Of a stretch of 64,000 bases of DNA, positions 18,116 through 24,831 are shown one piece after another; position 1 is the stretch's first letter; every line of letters starts with the position of its first letter. A model generated the notes under the pieces. The model was not told the origin of the DNA and made no database searches. It saw only the letters and a program-made list of their open reading frames with translations. The stretch covers positions 744,001 through 808,000 of the forward strand of contig NZ_JBEPTK010000001.1 of the NCBI RefSeq assembly GCF_040549485.1, given 5' to 3'. Origin of the DNA: Constrictibacter sp. MBR-5 (GTDB lineage Bacteria > Pseudomonadota > Alphaproteobacteria > JAJUGE01). The position numbers and the translations under genes are program-made.

Positions 18116-18822
18116 CGGGCGGCCACCCGATCATCCGGCTCAGCGGCATCACGAAGACCTATGGCCAGGGCCAGGCCGCCTTCCAGGCGCTGAAGGGCAT
18201 CGACCTGGAGGTGGCGCAGGGTGAGTTCATCGCCGTCATGGGGCCGAGCGGATCGGGCAAGTCGACGGCGATGAACATCATCGGCTGCCTGGATACGCCG
18301 AGCACCGGCACCTACGCGTTCCAGGGCATCCGCGTCGAGACACTGACGCGCGACCAGCGCGCGCTGCTGCGCCGCCACCTCCTGGGATTCGTGTTCCAGG
18401 GCTTCAACCTGCTCGCCCGCACCAGCGCCATCGAGAATGTCGAACTGCCGCTGATCTATCGCAGCGCGCCGAGCGCCGCACGGAAGGCCGCGGCGCGCGC
18501 CGCGCTGGCGCAGGTCGGGCTGGCGGGCTGGGAGCATCATACGCCGGCCGAACTGTCCGGCGGGCAGCAGCAGCGCGTCGCCATCGCCCGCGCCATCGTC
18601 ACGGAGCCGACGGTGCTGCTCGCCGACGAGCCGACCGGCAATCTCGATTCGCGGACGAGCCGCGAGATCATGGAACTGATCACCGCCCTCAATCGCGACC
18701 GGGGGATCACCGTCCTCATGGTCACGCACGAGCCCGACATGGCGGAATATGCGAAGCGCATCATCCGCTTCGTCGACGGCCGGGTCGAAAGCGACCGCTC
18801 CCGCGCGGACGCCGCCCGATGA
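18112..18822 (+). CDS. macB: MacB-type ABC transporter ATP-binding protein
   Basis: A 236-residue ATPase of the MacB/LolD class. Walker A GPSGSGKST, Q-loop FVFQGFNLL, signature LSGGQQQRVAIARA, Walker B VLLADEPTGNLD and H-loop VTHEP are all intact. In E. coli MacB the ATPase and permease are one chain; here they are two genes joined by an ATGA overlap (18819), the split form common in other bacteria. It powers mechanotransmission of substrates from the periplasm through MacA and the outer-membrane factor. Confidence 0.95.
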   Translation: MTGGHPIIRLSGITKTYGQGQAAFQALKGIDLEVAQGEFIAVMGPSGSGKSTAMNIIGCLDTPSTGTYAFQGIRVETLTRDQRALLRRHLLGFVFQGFNLLARTSAIENVELPLIYRSAPSAARKAAARAALAQVGLAGWEHHTPAELSGGQQQRVAIARAIVTEPTVLLADEPTGNLDSRTSREIMELITALNRDRGITVLMVTHEPDMAEYAKRIIRFVDGRVESDRSRADAAR

Positions 18823-20021
18823 TCTGGAACGCCCTCCTGCTCGCCCTGCGCGCCATCCGGCGCAACCTGATGCGGTCGTTCCTGACCGTGCTCGGCGTGG
18901 TGATCGGCGTGGCGGCGGTCGTGACGATGGTCACGCTGGGCAACGGCGCCACCCGCTCCGTATCCGACCAGATCTCCAGCATGGGCAGCAACCTGCTGAT
19001 CGCCCTGCCCGGCCAGCGGTTCGGTCCCGGATCGGACAGCGCCGCGAAGTTCAAGGATGCGGACGTCGAGGCGATCCGCGATCAGATCCCCGCGGTCACG
19101 GCCGTGGCCCCCGTCGTGACCACCACGGCCACGGCGGTCTATCAGGCGGCGAACTGGTCGACGATCGTCAGCGGCAGCAACGACGACTATTTCACCGCCG
19201 GCAACTGGCAGCTGGCCGCCGGCCGGCCGTTCAACGACGCCGAGGAACGCTCCGGCCGCGCGGTCTGCGTGATCGGCGAGACCGTGCGCAGCAAGCTCTT
19301 CGGCCGGCAGAACCCCGTCGGCGCCGACATCCGGATCAAGCAGTTCACCTGCGAGGTCATCGGCCTGCTGAAGTCCAAGGGCCAGTCCGCGATGGGCTCG
19401 GACCAGGACGACACGGTGATCATGCCGCTGCGAACGGTGCAGCGCCGCCTCGCCGGCAGCCAGGACGTCAACCGCATCATGGTCTCGGTGCGCGACGACG
19501 CCTCGATCGACGGCGCCAAGGCCGGGATGACCAGCCTTCTGCGCGAACGGCGCAAGATCGGCGAGACCGAGGACGACGACTTCCAGGTCATGGACACGCG
19601 CCAGATCTCGGAGACGCTGACCGGCACCACCCGGATCCTGACGGCGCTGCTCGGCGCGGTGGCGGCTGTCAGCCTGCTCGTCGGCGGCGTCGGCATCATG
19701 AACATCATGCTGGTGTCGGTCACCGAGCGCACGCGCGAGATCGGCACCCGGCTGGCGATCGGCGCCCTGGAGCGCGAGGTCCTGCTGCAGTTCCTGATCG
19801 AAGCTGTCGTGCTGTCCAGCTTCGGCGGTGTGACCGGCATCCTCCTCGCCACCGCCGCCTCCATCGGCCTGTCGAGCCTGATGGGCATTCCCTACGTGTT
19901 CGACCCAGGCATCAACCTGCTGGCCTTCCTGTTCTCGGCCGCGATCGGCGTCATCTTCGGCTTCTTCCCCGCCCGCCGCGCCGCCCGCCTCGACCCTATC
20001 GTGGCGCTCCGGCACGAGTAG
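18819..20021 (+). CDS. MacB-type ABC transporter permease
   Basis: A 400-residue FtsX/MacB permease with four membrane helices: one at residues about 20–45 (after NLMRSFLTVLGVVIGVAAVVTM), a large periplasmic MacB core domain (residues 50–270), and three C-terminal helices starting at TRILTALLGAVAAVSLLVGGVGIMNIMLVSVTERTREIG, the hallmark block. The C-terminus reads FPARRAARLDPIVALRHE. A near copy of the DNA for its last residues is found 1.4 kb downstream (21412–21457). The gene converges on gntR; a GC-only 7-bp stem (20040–20057) lies between them, without a T-run. Confidence 0.94.
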   Translation: MIWNALLLALRAIRRNLMRSFLTVLGVVIGVAAVVTMVTLGNGATRSVSDQISSMGSNLLIALPGQRFGPGSDSAAKFKDADVEAIRDQIPAVTAVAPVVTTTATAVYQAANWSTIVSGSNDDYFTAGNWQLAAGRPFNDAEERSGRAVCVIGETVRSKLFGRQNPVGADIRIKQFTCEVIGLLKSKGQSAMGSDQDDTVIMPLRTVQRRLAGSQDVNRIMVSVRDDASIDGAKAGMTSLLRERRKIGETEDDDFQVMDTRQISETLTGTTRILTALLGAVAAVSLLVGGVGIMNIMLVSVTERTREIGTRLAIGALEREVLLQFLIEAVVLSSFGGVTGILLATAASIGLSSLMGIPYVFDPGINLLAFLFSAAIGVIFGFFPARRAARLDPIVALRHE

Positions 20022-20063
20022 CGGCGGCACGCACGAAACCGGCCGCGGCAGCGGCCGAGATCG

Positions 20064-20750
20064 TCACGGCGCCCGGCGTCGGCCGCGCAGCCGCCGCACC
20101 AGACGCTCGCAGGCGTGCTCGCAGTGGAGCCGGCAGAGCGCCCCCACCTCCTCGGCGTCGCCCCGGCGGAAGGCCTCGAAGATTGCGACATGCTCGTTCT
20201 GGACCTGGTCGACGCTGCCGGTGACGAGTGCGCCGACGCGGATGTATCGCTCGACGTTGTTTCGCAGAACGACCATCATCCGAAGCAGGTGGGCGCGGCC
20301 GCAGGGCTGGAAGAGCCGGTCGTGGAACGCCCGGTTTCGCTCGGCGAAACTGTCGATGTCGGCGGTCGAGGCGATCGCCATGCCGTCCATCCGATGCAGC
20401 AGCGCTTCCAGTTCCGCGACGTCCTGCGCGGTGCGCCGTTGCGTCGCCAGAAAGCCTGCCCGTTGCTCCAGCATGCGGCGCAGGTCGAAGATCTCCTCGA
20501 TTTCGTCCGGGTCGAGCGAGGCGACCACGTAGCCTCGCCGCGGGCGCTGCACCACCAAGCCCTCGACCTCGAGCCGGCGCAGCGCTTCGCGCACCGGCAC
20601 CCTGCTCACGCCCAGTGTCGCCGCCAGGCTTTCCTGGCGCAGTGCCTGCCCCTCCTCCATCGCTCCGCCGAGGATTTCGTCGCGGAGCCACGCGTATGCC
20701 ACGTCTGGCATCGTGGGCACGTCGGCGGGGGTACGGGGGAGGGCTCGCAT
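20064..20750 (-). CDS. GntR family regulator with FCD ligand domain
   Basis: A 228-residue regulator of the FadR/FCD type. The N-terminal winged helix is visible (AYAWLRDEILGGAMEEGQAL, then LGVSRVPVREALRRLEVEGLVVQ), followed by the helical FCD domain (ERNRAFHDRLFQPCGRAHLL and a later His-rich segment CRLHCEHACERL) with the acidic/His residues that usually bind a metal and a carboxylate ligand. I chose the Met at 20750; longer starts up to 20825 would run through the likely operator. It probably controls the divergent SnoaL-like gene. Confidence 0.88.
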   Translation of the reverse strand: MRALPRTPADVPTMPDVAYAWLRDEILGGAMEEGQALRQESLAATLGVSRVPVREALRRLEVEGLVVQRPRRGYVVASLDPDEIEEIFDLRRMLEQRAGFLATQRRTAQDVAELEALLHRMDGMAIASTADIDSFAERNRAFHDRLFQPCGRAHLLRMMVVLRNNVERYIRVGALVTGSVDQVQNEHVAIFEAFRRGDAEEVGALCRLHCEHACERLVRRLRGRRRAP

Positions 20751-20795
20751 GAGTGAAATATGAGGCTGGCCGAAGCGTCCGGTCAAGAATTGCAT

Positions 20796-20807
20796 ATTGT
20801 ATCCAAT
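20796..20807. promoter_or_regulatory. candidate GntR/FCD operator
   Basis: ATTGTATCCAAT is a near-perfect inverted repeat (one mismatch) of the form seen for FCD-type GntR regulators (TTGTATACAA-like). It lies 46 bases before the gntR start and 94 bases before the divergent SnoaL-like gene, in a short AT-rich patch. Confidence 0.5.
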
Positions 20808-20900
20808 TCGCGTTACCGTCCGCACGCTCCGGTCGCACCGGCTCGCACATCACCCGGCGGGAGCCGAGACGCCCACAATCGCTCGCAAGGGAGGCTAAGC

Positions 20901-21305
20901 ATGTCCCAGAAGATCCCCGGCAGACCCGTGGACGAAGCGCTCATGAAGGAAGTGTCGGCGGCGTTCAACAGCCGCGATGCCGACCGGATCGCCAGCTACT
21001 TCGCCGACGACGCCGTGTTCTACCTGTCCCGCGGGCCGGAGCCCGTCGGCCGCGCCCTGCGCGGCAAGGAGACCATCCGCAAGGCGATGGCGGACCGGTT
21101 CAAGGTGATCCCCGACATGCGCTGGGAGCACAAGGAGTACATCTACGCTGGCGACTGTGCGATCTCGATCTGGACCGTGAAGGGCAAGAGCGCCGACGGC
21201 GACGACCTGAACTGCCAGGGCTGCGACATCTATCGCTTCAAGGACGGCCTGATCGTCGAGAAGGACACCTACTGGAAGATGGTCGAGCAGAAGGACCGCC
21301 TGTAG
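20901..21305 (+). CDS. SnoaL-like / NTF2-fold protein
   Basis: A 134-residue protein with the cone-shaped NTF2/SnoaL fold pattern: a first helix (VSAAFNSRDADRIASYFADDAVFY), a middle KETIRKAMADRFKVIPDMRWEHKEYIY block and a beta-rich end (DDLNCQGCDIYRFKDGLIVEKDTYWKMV). Such proteins are small isomerases, hydrolases or ligand binders; the active residues are not clear here. GGGAGG precedes the ATG. It is divergent from the GntR gene and followed by a strong terminator, so it is a single-gene transcript probably under GntR control. Confidence 0.82.
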   Translation: MSQKIPGRPVDEALMKEVSAAFNSRDADRIASYFADDAVFYLSRGPEPVGRALRGKETIRKAMADRFKVIPDMRWEHKEYIYAGDCAISIWTVKGKSADGDDLNCQGCDIYRFKDGLIVEKDTYWKMVEQKDRL

Positions 21306-21327
21306 GGCGGCCGCTCCCAACCGGGAC

Positions 21328-21364
21328 GGCGGAGGATCGCGAGGCGCGGATCCTCCGCCTTTTT
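21328..21364 (+). terminator. rho-independent terminator after the SnoaL-like gene
   Basis: A perfect 11-bp stem (GGCGGAGGATC at 21328–21338 with GATCCTCCGCC at 21349–21359), a 10-base loop and five T residues directly after. It is the clearest intrinsic terminator in the window. Confidence 0.9.
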
Positions 21365-21411
21365 CCCGCTCCGGCCGAGAGCGCCGTCGGGCGACCCGCT
21401 CGTCACCGTCG

Positions 21412-21457
21412 CCGCGCGGGCTGCCTCGACCCTATCGTGGCGCCGAGGCACGAGTAA
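21412..21457 (+). pseudogene. remnant copy of the MacB permease 3' end
   Basis: Bases 21423–21442 are identical to 19987–20006 near the end of the macB permease gene; after four differing bases, 21447–21456 matches 20011–20020, including the stop region. The remnant would encode CLDPIVAPRHE-stop against RLDPIVALRHE-stop in the intact gene. No start or upstream permease sequence remains. It may be the scar of a second permease gene or one of a pair of direct repeats flanking gntR–snoaL. Confidence 0.65.
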
Positions 21458-21512
21458 CACGGGACCGCGCCGGGGAAGCGCGACCCGCACTACCATGCCC
21501 GGTGCAGGCGCC

Positions 21513-22037
21513 TCAACGGCCGCGCATCTTCCGCGCCGGCCTTCCCGATCCATGCATGAAGCCCTGCATCTCCTCCATCGTCAGATTGCCGTCGTCGTCG
21601 CCGTCGGCAGCGTTGAAGATGCGTTCGTGCGCCGCCTGGAACTCCTGCTTCGACAGCGCCCCGTCGCCGTCCGCGTCCATCAGGGCGAACATGAGGTGCA
21701 TCATGTTCGGGCCGCGCATGCCGCCATCTCGGGGCCCCATCCCCGCGCCGGGGCCGCGACCGCCCATCATGCCACCCTGACCCATGCCGGGACCCATACC
21801 CTGGCCCATCCCTTGGCCCATCATCGGGCATCCCTGCCCCATGGCCTCGCCCATCGGGCACCCCTGGCCCATCATGCCACGGCCCATCATGGCGCCCTGG
21901 CCCGTGGATGCGTCGTTCGGCGCCTCGGCCGCGGGCGCCGCAGTCTGTGCGCGGGCGGCCGTCGGCACACTGGCCAGGGTGGCCGTCAGGGCCAGGGTCG
22001 CTGCCCCGAGCATCAGATTCCTGAGCATCACATGCAT
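21513..22037 (-). CDS. exported EF-hand protein with Met/Gly-rich repeats
   Basis: A 174-residue protein with a signal peptide (cleavage after about residue 30, TAARA). Residues about 45–105 are low-complexity repeats built on MGQG, MMGRG and GCPM, with many Met and two Cys. The C-terminal part has a pair of EF-hands: DADGDGALSKQEF and DGDDDGNLTMEEM, both with the Asp/Glu pattern for Ca2+. Met-rich segments can bind copper or silver, so a periplasmic metal-binding role is possible but unproved. An AAGGAG site lies 7 nt before the ATG; an ATG three codons later is also well placed. Confidence 0.83.
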   Translation of the reverse strand: MHVMLRNLMLGAATLALTATLASVPTAARAQTAAPAAEAPNDASTGQGAMMGRGMMGQGCPMGEAMGQGCPMMGQGMGQGMGPGMGQGGMMGGRGPGAGMGPRDGGMRGPNMMHLMFALMDADGDGALSKQEFQAAHERIFNAADGDDDGNLTMEEMQGFMHGSGRPARKMRGR

Positions 22038-22235
22038 CTCCTCACTCCTTCAGTTTAGCGGGCCGTGGCCGAACCGGCGGAAACGTGCCGCCCGGAAATC
22101 CGGGCGGCCCTGCGGCGGCGATCGTTGCGGGACAGGATCGGGCCGGCATGAGCCCCCGCCCCGCGTCACCCTCACTGCTCCAGTCCGATCCGGCGGCCGG
22201 GTGCGCGAGCGTCGGCGGTCTGGTCGCGGCACCAG

Positions 22236-22260
22236 AACTCTATAGCACTGCCGAAGTTCC
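22236..22260 (-). promoter_or_regulatory. weak EcfG-like promoter in the gap upstream of the EF-hand gene
   Basis: On the minus strand GGAAC is followed after 16 bases by AGTT, so the C of the CGTT consensus is missing. It lies 199 bases before the EF-hand gene. The 295-base gap 22038–22332 otherwise holds only GC-rich inverted repeats without T-runs. Confidence 0.25.
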
Positions 22261-22332
22261 GATCTCTTGATCTCGGTCAAGTCGGGCGAAGCTGCGGGGG
22301 GTGCGGACGGGATCGTCGCGCGGCGAGCAGCC

Positions 22333-22833
22333 TCAGCGGCGCCGCGACGGCCGCATCTCGTCCAGCGTCACCGGCCGGAAGTTCCAGCAGTCGACGCCGA
22401 CGTCGATCTGCCGCGGCAGGCCCTTCAGGCGGCCGTGGCTGTGGCCGTGCAGGTTGACGACGCCCTTGTGCATGCCGTTCCACGACCGGAACGGGTAGTG
22501 GCACAGGACCAGCCGCGCCTCGTCCACGGTGATCTCGGCATAGGGGGTAACGCTGGTCCAGCCGCGCAGGCGCAGCGCCTCGTCCTTGTCGTTGTTGCCG
22601 ACGACCAGATGCTTGATGCCGTTGAGGCGCGCCAGCAGCGCCTCCATCTCCGGCGCCGGCACCCGCACGGCGAAGTCGCCCAGATGCCAGACCTCGTCGT
22701 TCGGTCCGACCGTCTCGTTCCAGCCTTCGACCATCGCGGCGTCCATCTCCGGCACGCTCGCGAACGGCCGCTTGAATAGGCTGCGCGCGCCGGCATGGCC
22801 GAAGTGGGTGTCCGCGGTGAAGAAGACCGTCAC
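22333..22833 (-). CDS. calcineurin-like metallophosphoesterase
   Basis: A 166-residue compact phosphoesterase. The metal-binding motifs are in order: FTADTHFGH (D-x-H), HLGDFAVR (GD), LVVGNNDKD (GN-[HD], here NND), HYPFRSWNG and the final NLHGHSHGR (GH-x-H). This is the small cytoplasmic group often called phosphoesterase-like; the substrate is unknown. It is the third gene of a tight operon (4-base gap after tenA). Its ATG follows the tenA stop directly. Confidence 0.88.
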   Translation of the reverse strand: MTVFFTADTHFGHAGARSLFKRPFASVPEMDAAMVEGWNETVGPNDEVWHLGDFAVRVPAPEMEALLARLNGIKHLVVGNNDKDEALRLRGWTSVTPYAEITVDEARLVLCHYPFRSWNGMHKGVVNLHGHSHGRLKGLPRQIDVGVDCWNFRPVTLDEMRPSRRR

Positions 22834-22837
22834 CGGG

Positions 22838-23512
22838 CTACCGGGCCGGGTTCAGGCCCATCTCCCAGAAGGCGATTTCCGCGACCGTCGCCTGCCGAAA
22901 GGTGCGGGCCAGCAGGTCGAAGCGGCCCTCGCCGCCGCGGATCGCCAGCAGCCGGTCGAGCTGTTCGGCGGCACCGCGCGCCACCTCCTGATAGTCCTCG
23001 CCCGCATACATCTCGATCCACGGCAGGTAGGGATTGCCCTCCCGCCGGGTCTGCGGATCGGCCGCGAGCCAGGCGCCGATCTCGGCGTAGCCGATGACGC
23101 ACGGCACCAGCGCCGTGTGCAGGTCGAGCAGGTCGCCCGCCATGCCGCGCTCCAGGACGAAGCGCGTATAGGCGATGGTCGCCGGATCCTCCGGCAGCGC
23201 GGCCATCTCGGCCTCGGTCATGCCCCAGCCGGCGCAGAAGCGCACGTGCAGGCTCATCTCGGTGTCGAGCAGCACGGAGACCGACCGCGCCGCCCGCCGC
23301 ATGTCCTCCAGCGTGTCCGCCTTGTAGACCGCGAGCGCATAGGCACGGGCGAAGTGGATCAGGAACAGGTAATCCTGGCCCAGATAGTGCCGGAAGCACG
23401 CCTGGGGCAGCGTGCCGGCGCCCAGTTCCCGGACGAAGCGGTGACGCGTGTACGCCGCCCACTCCGCCGGGCAGGACGCCTTCAGTCGCTCGAACAGTCC
23501 GTCGCCGGCCAC
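22838..23512 (-). CDS. tenA: TenA family aminopyrimidine aminohydrolase
   Basis: A 224-residue helical protein of the TenA/thiaminase II family, which salvages the pyrimidine part of damaged thiamine by hydrolysing aminopyrimidines to HMP. The family pattern is clear: FRHYLGQDYLFLIHFARAYALA and the LVPCVIGYAEIG segment containing the catalytic Cys (TenA_C type). It sits between a ferredoxin and a phosphoesterase gene with 4-base gaps on both sides. I see no TPP riboswitch upstream of the operon. Confidence 0.92.
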   Translation of the reverse strand: MAGDGLFERLKASCPAEWAAYTRHRFVRELGAGTLPQACFRHYLGQDYLFLIHFARAYALAVYKADTLEDMRRAARSVSVLLDTEMSLHVRFCAGWGMTEAEMAALPEDPATIAYTRFVLERGMAGDLLDLHTALVPCVIGYAEIGAWLAADPQTRREGNPYLPWIEMYAGEDYQEVARGAAEQLDRLLAIRGGEGRFDLLARTFRQATVAEIAFWEMGLNPAR

Positions 23513-23516
23513 CGGC

Positions 23517-23846
23517 TCAGCCCATCGCGCTGCGGGTCTCGGACGGCAGGCTGACGACGAGCCCGTCGAGATCGTCGGTCACGGTGATCTGGCACCCGAG
23601 ACGCGAGGTCGGCGTCAGGCCGAAGGCGAGGTCGAGCATGTCCTCCTCGTCCTCGCTCGGCTCGTCGAGCCGCTCCGACCATTCGGGATCCACGATGACA
23701 TGGCAGGTCGAGCAGGCGAGCGAGCCCTCGCAGGCGCCCTCGATGTCGATGTCGAACTTGCGCGCGATCTCCAGGATCGTCAGGCCGGACTGCGGTTCGA
23801 CGTCACGCTTGCGCCCATCCGGGTAGATGAAAGTGACTTTCGGCAT
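23517..23846 (-). CDS. adrenodoxin-type [2Fe-2S] ferredoxin
   Basis: A 109-residue electron carrier. The cluster ligands follow the C-x5-C-x2-C…C pattern: [10 protein letters not shown] and the later LGCQI. The ending [19 protein letters not shown] and the N-terminal [22 protein letters not shown] match ISC-type and cytochrome-P450-partner ferredoxins. The start is the Met at 23846; a longer frame to 23930 has no support. It heads the fdx–tenA–phosphoesterase operon, although a functional link between the three is not evident. Confidence 0.92.
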   Translation of the reverse strand: MPKVTFIYPDGRKRDVEPQSGLTILEIARKFDIDIEGACEGSLACSTCHVIVDPEWSERLDEPSEDEEDMLDLAFGLTPTSRLGCQITVTDDLDGLVVSLPSETRSAMG

Positions 23847-23967
23847 GGTTCCTCGCTGGCTGGCCGACACGTCATAGCGTCGCAGGGGCCCGCCGGAAAG
23901 CCCCGAACATAAGCCCCGAGCGCACCCCAAGGCGGGTGGATACCGGCCGGATGCGGGCTATGTAGCG

Positions 23968-24747
23968 ATGCAGCGCCGGAGAACACACCGGCAGCAGCCC
24001 CCTTTTCCCGATTTTTCCGTCGATTGCCGTTTGACCGACACCCGACCCGGACGCCGGCCACGGATCCTCGCCGCCACGCTCTTCGCGATCGTCGTCGCGG
24101 CGGCAGTGACCTGGCCCTACTGGCCGACCGTGCCGCCGCGCTGGCTGCCCTGGACGCCGCTCGACATCGCCGATGCGCCGAACATGCTGACCGGCATCAA
24201 GCTGGCGCGGCTCGGCAGCGACGGCGTCGCCTGCCGTGCCGTGCTGCATGCCGCCGGACTCGGCTTCGAACCGGTGCCCGACCGCAGCACCGGGCCGGGC
24301 TGCGGCTTCGAGAATGCCGGACGCGCCGGCCGCGGCCTGACGATCTCCGGCAGCGTGACCGCCACCTGCCCGCTCGTCGTCTCCTGGGCCCTGTTCGAGC
24401 GGCACGCGCTGCAGCCTGCGGCGGAGCGGCATTTCGGCAGCCGCGTCAGCACCGCGCGCCACTACGGGACCTACGCCTGCCGCAATGTCTACGGCCGGAG
24501 CTCGGGACGCCGCAGCCAGCACGCCACGGCGAACGCGATCGACATCGCCGGCTTCACCCTCGACGACGGTACGACCGTCTCTTTGCAGCGTGACTGGAAC
24601 GGCCCCGATGGCGACAAGGCGGCGTTCCTGGCCGATGTCCGTGACGGCGCCTGCCGCTTCTTCCGCGGTGTGCTGGGTCCTGACTACAACGCGGCGCACC
24701 GCGACCACTTCCACTTCGACCGCGGCCGCTGGAACGCCTGCCGCTGA
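23968..24747 (+). CDS. extensin-like (D-Ala-D-Ala carboxypeptidase-fold) membrane protein
   Basis: A 259-residue protein with one N-terminal membrane helix (ILAATLFAIVVAAAVTWPYW) and a periplasmic Extensin-like_C domain. Family features are the Cys-rich segments VACRAVLHAAG and TGPGCGFEN, the middle HYGTYACRNVYGRSSGRRSQHATANAIDIAGF and the final HRDHFHFD. The H-x6-D…H-x-H arrangement resembles zinc LAS-type peptidases (VanY/MepA), so a cell-wall peptidase role is plausible. The gene is alone, divergent from the ferredoxin operon. Confidence 0.88.
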   Translation: MQRRRTHRQQPPFPDFSVDCRLTDTRPGRRPRILAATLFAIVVAAAVTWPYWPTVPPRWLPWTPLDIADAPNMLTGIKLARLGSDGVACRAVLHAAGLGFEPVPDRSTGPGCGFENAGRAGRGLTISGSVTATCPLVVSWALFERHALQPAAERHFGSRVSTARHYGTYACRNVYGRSSGRRSQHATANAIDIAGFTLDDGTTVSLQRDWNGPDGDKAAFLADVRDGACRFFRGVLGPDYNAAHRDHFHFDRGRWNACR

Positions 24748-24781
24748 GGCCGGTGGCCCTGGAGGCCCCGGCACCCGGTCC

Positions 24782-24806
24782 CGAACCGGGGTCGCCGCCC
24801 AGCGTT
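24782..24806 (+). promoter_or_regulatory. possible EcfG-type promoter for the PLD operon
   Basis: CGAAC followed after exactly 16 bases by CGTT, 25 bases before the GTG start. It differs from the GGAAC-N16-CGTT consensus only in the first G. The operon's content (lipid-acting enzyme plus nuclease-like protein) fits a stress regulon. Confidence 0.4.
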
Positions 24807-24831
24807 ATGTCCCTGTTCCCTTTTCCCCGGA

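Noticed and set aside
20040-20057. Terminator between macB permease and gntR
   Set aside because: Only a 7-bp all-GC stem with no T-run on either strand.
23847-23967. A possible TPP riboswitch before the ferredoxin–tenA operon
   Set aside because: The conserved CUGAGA and ACCUGA-type elements are absent.
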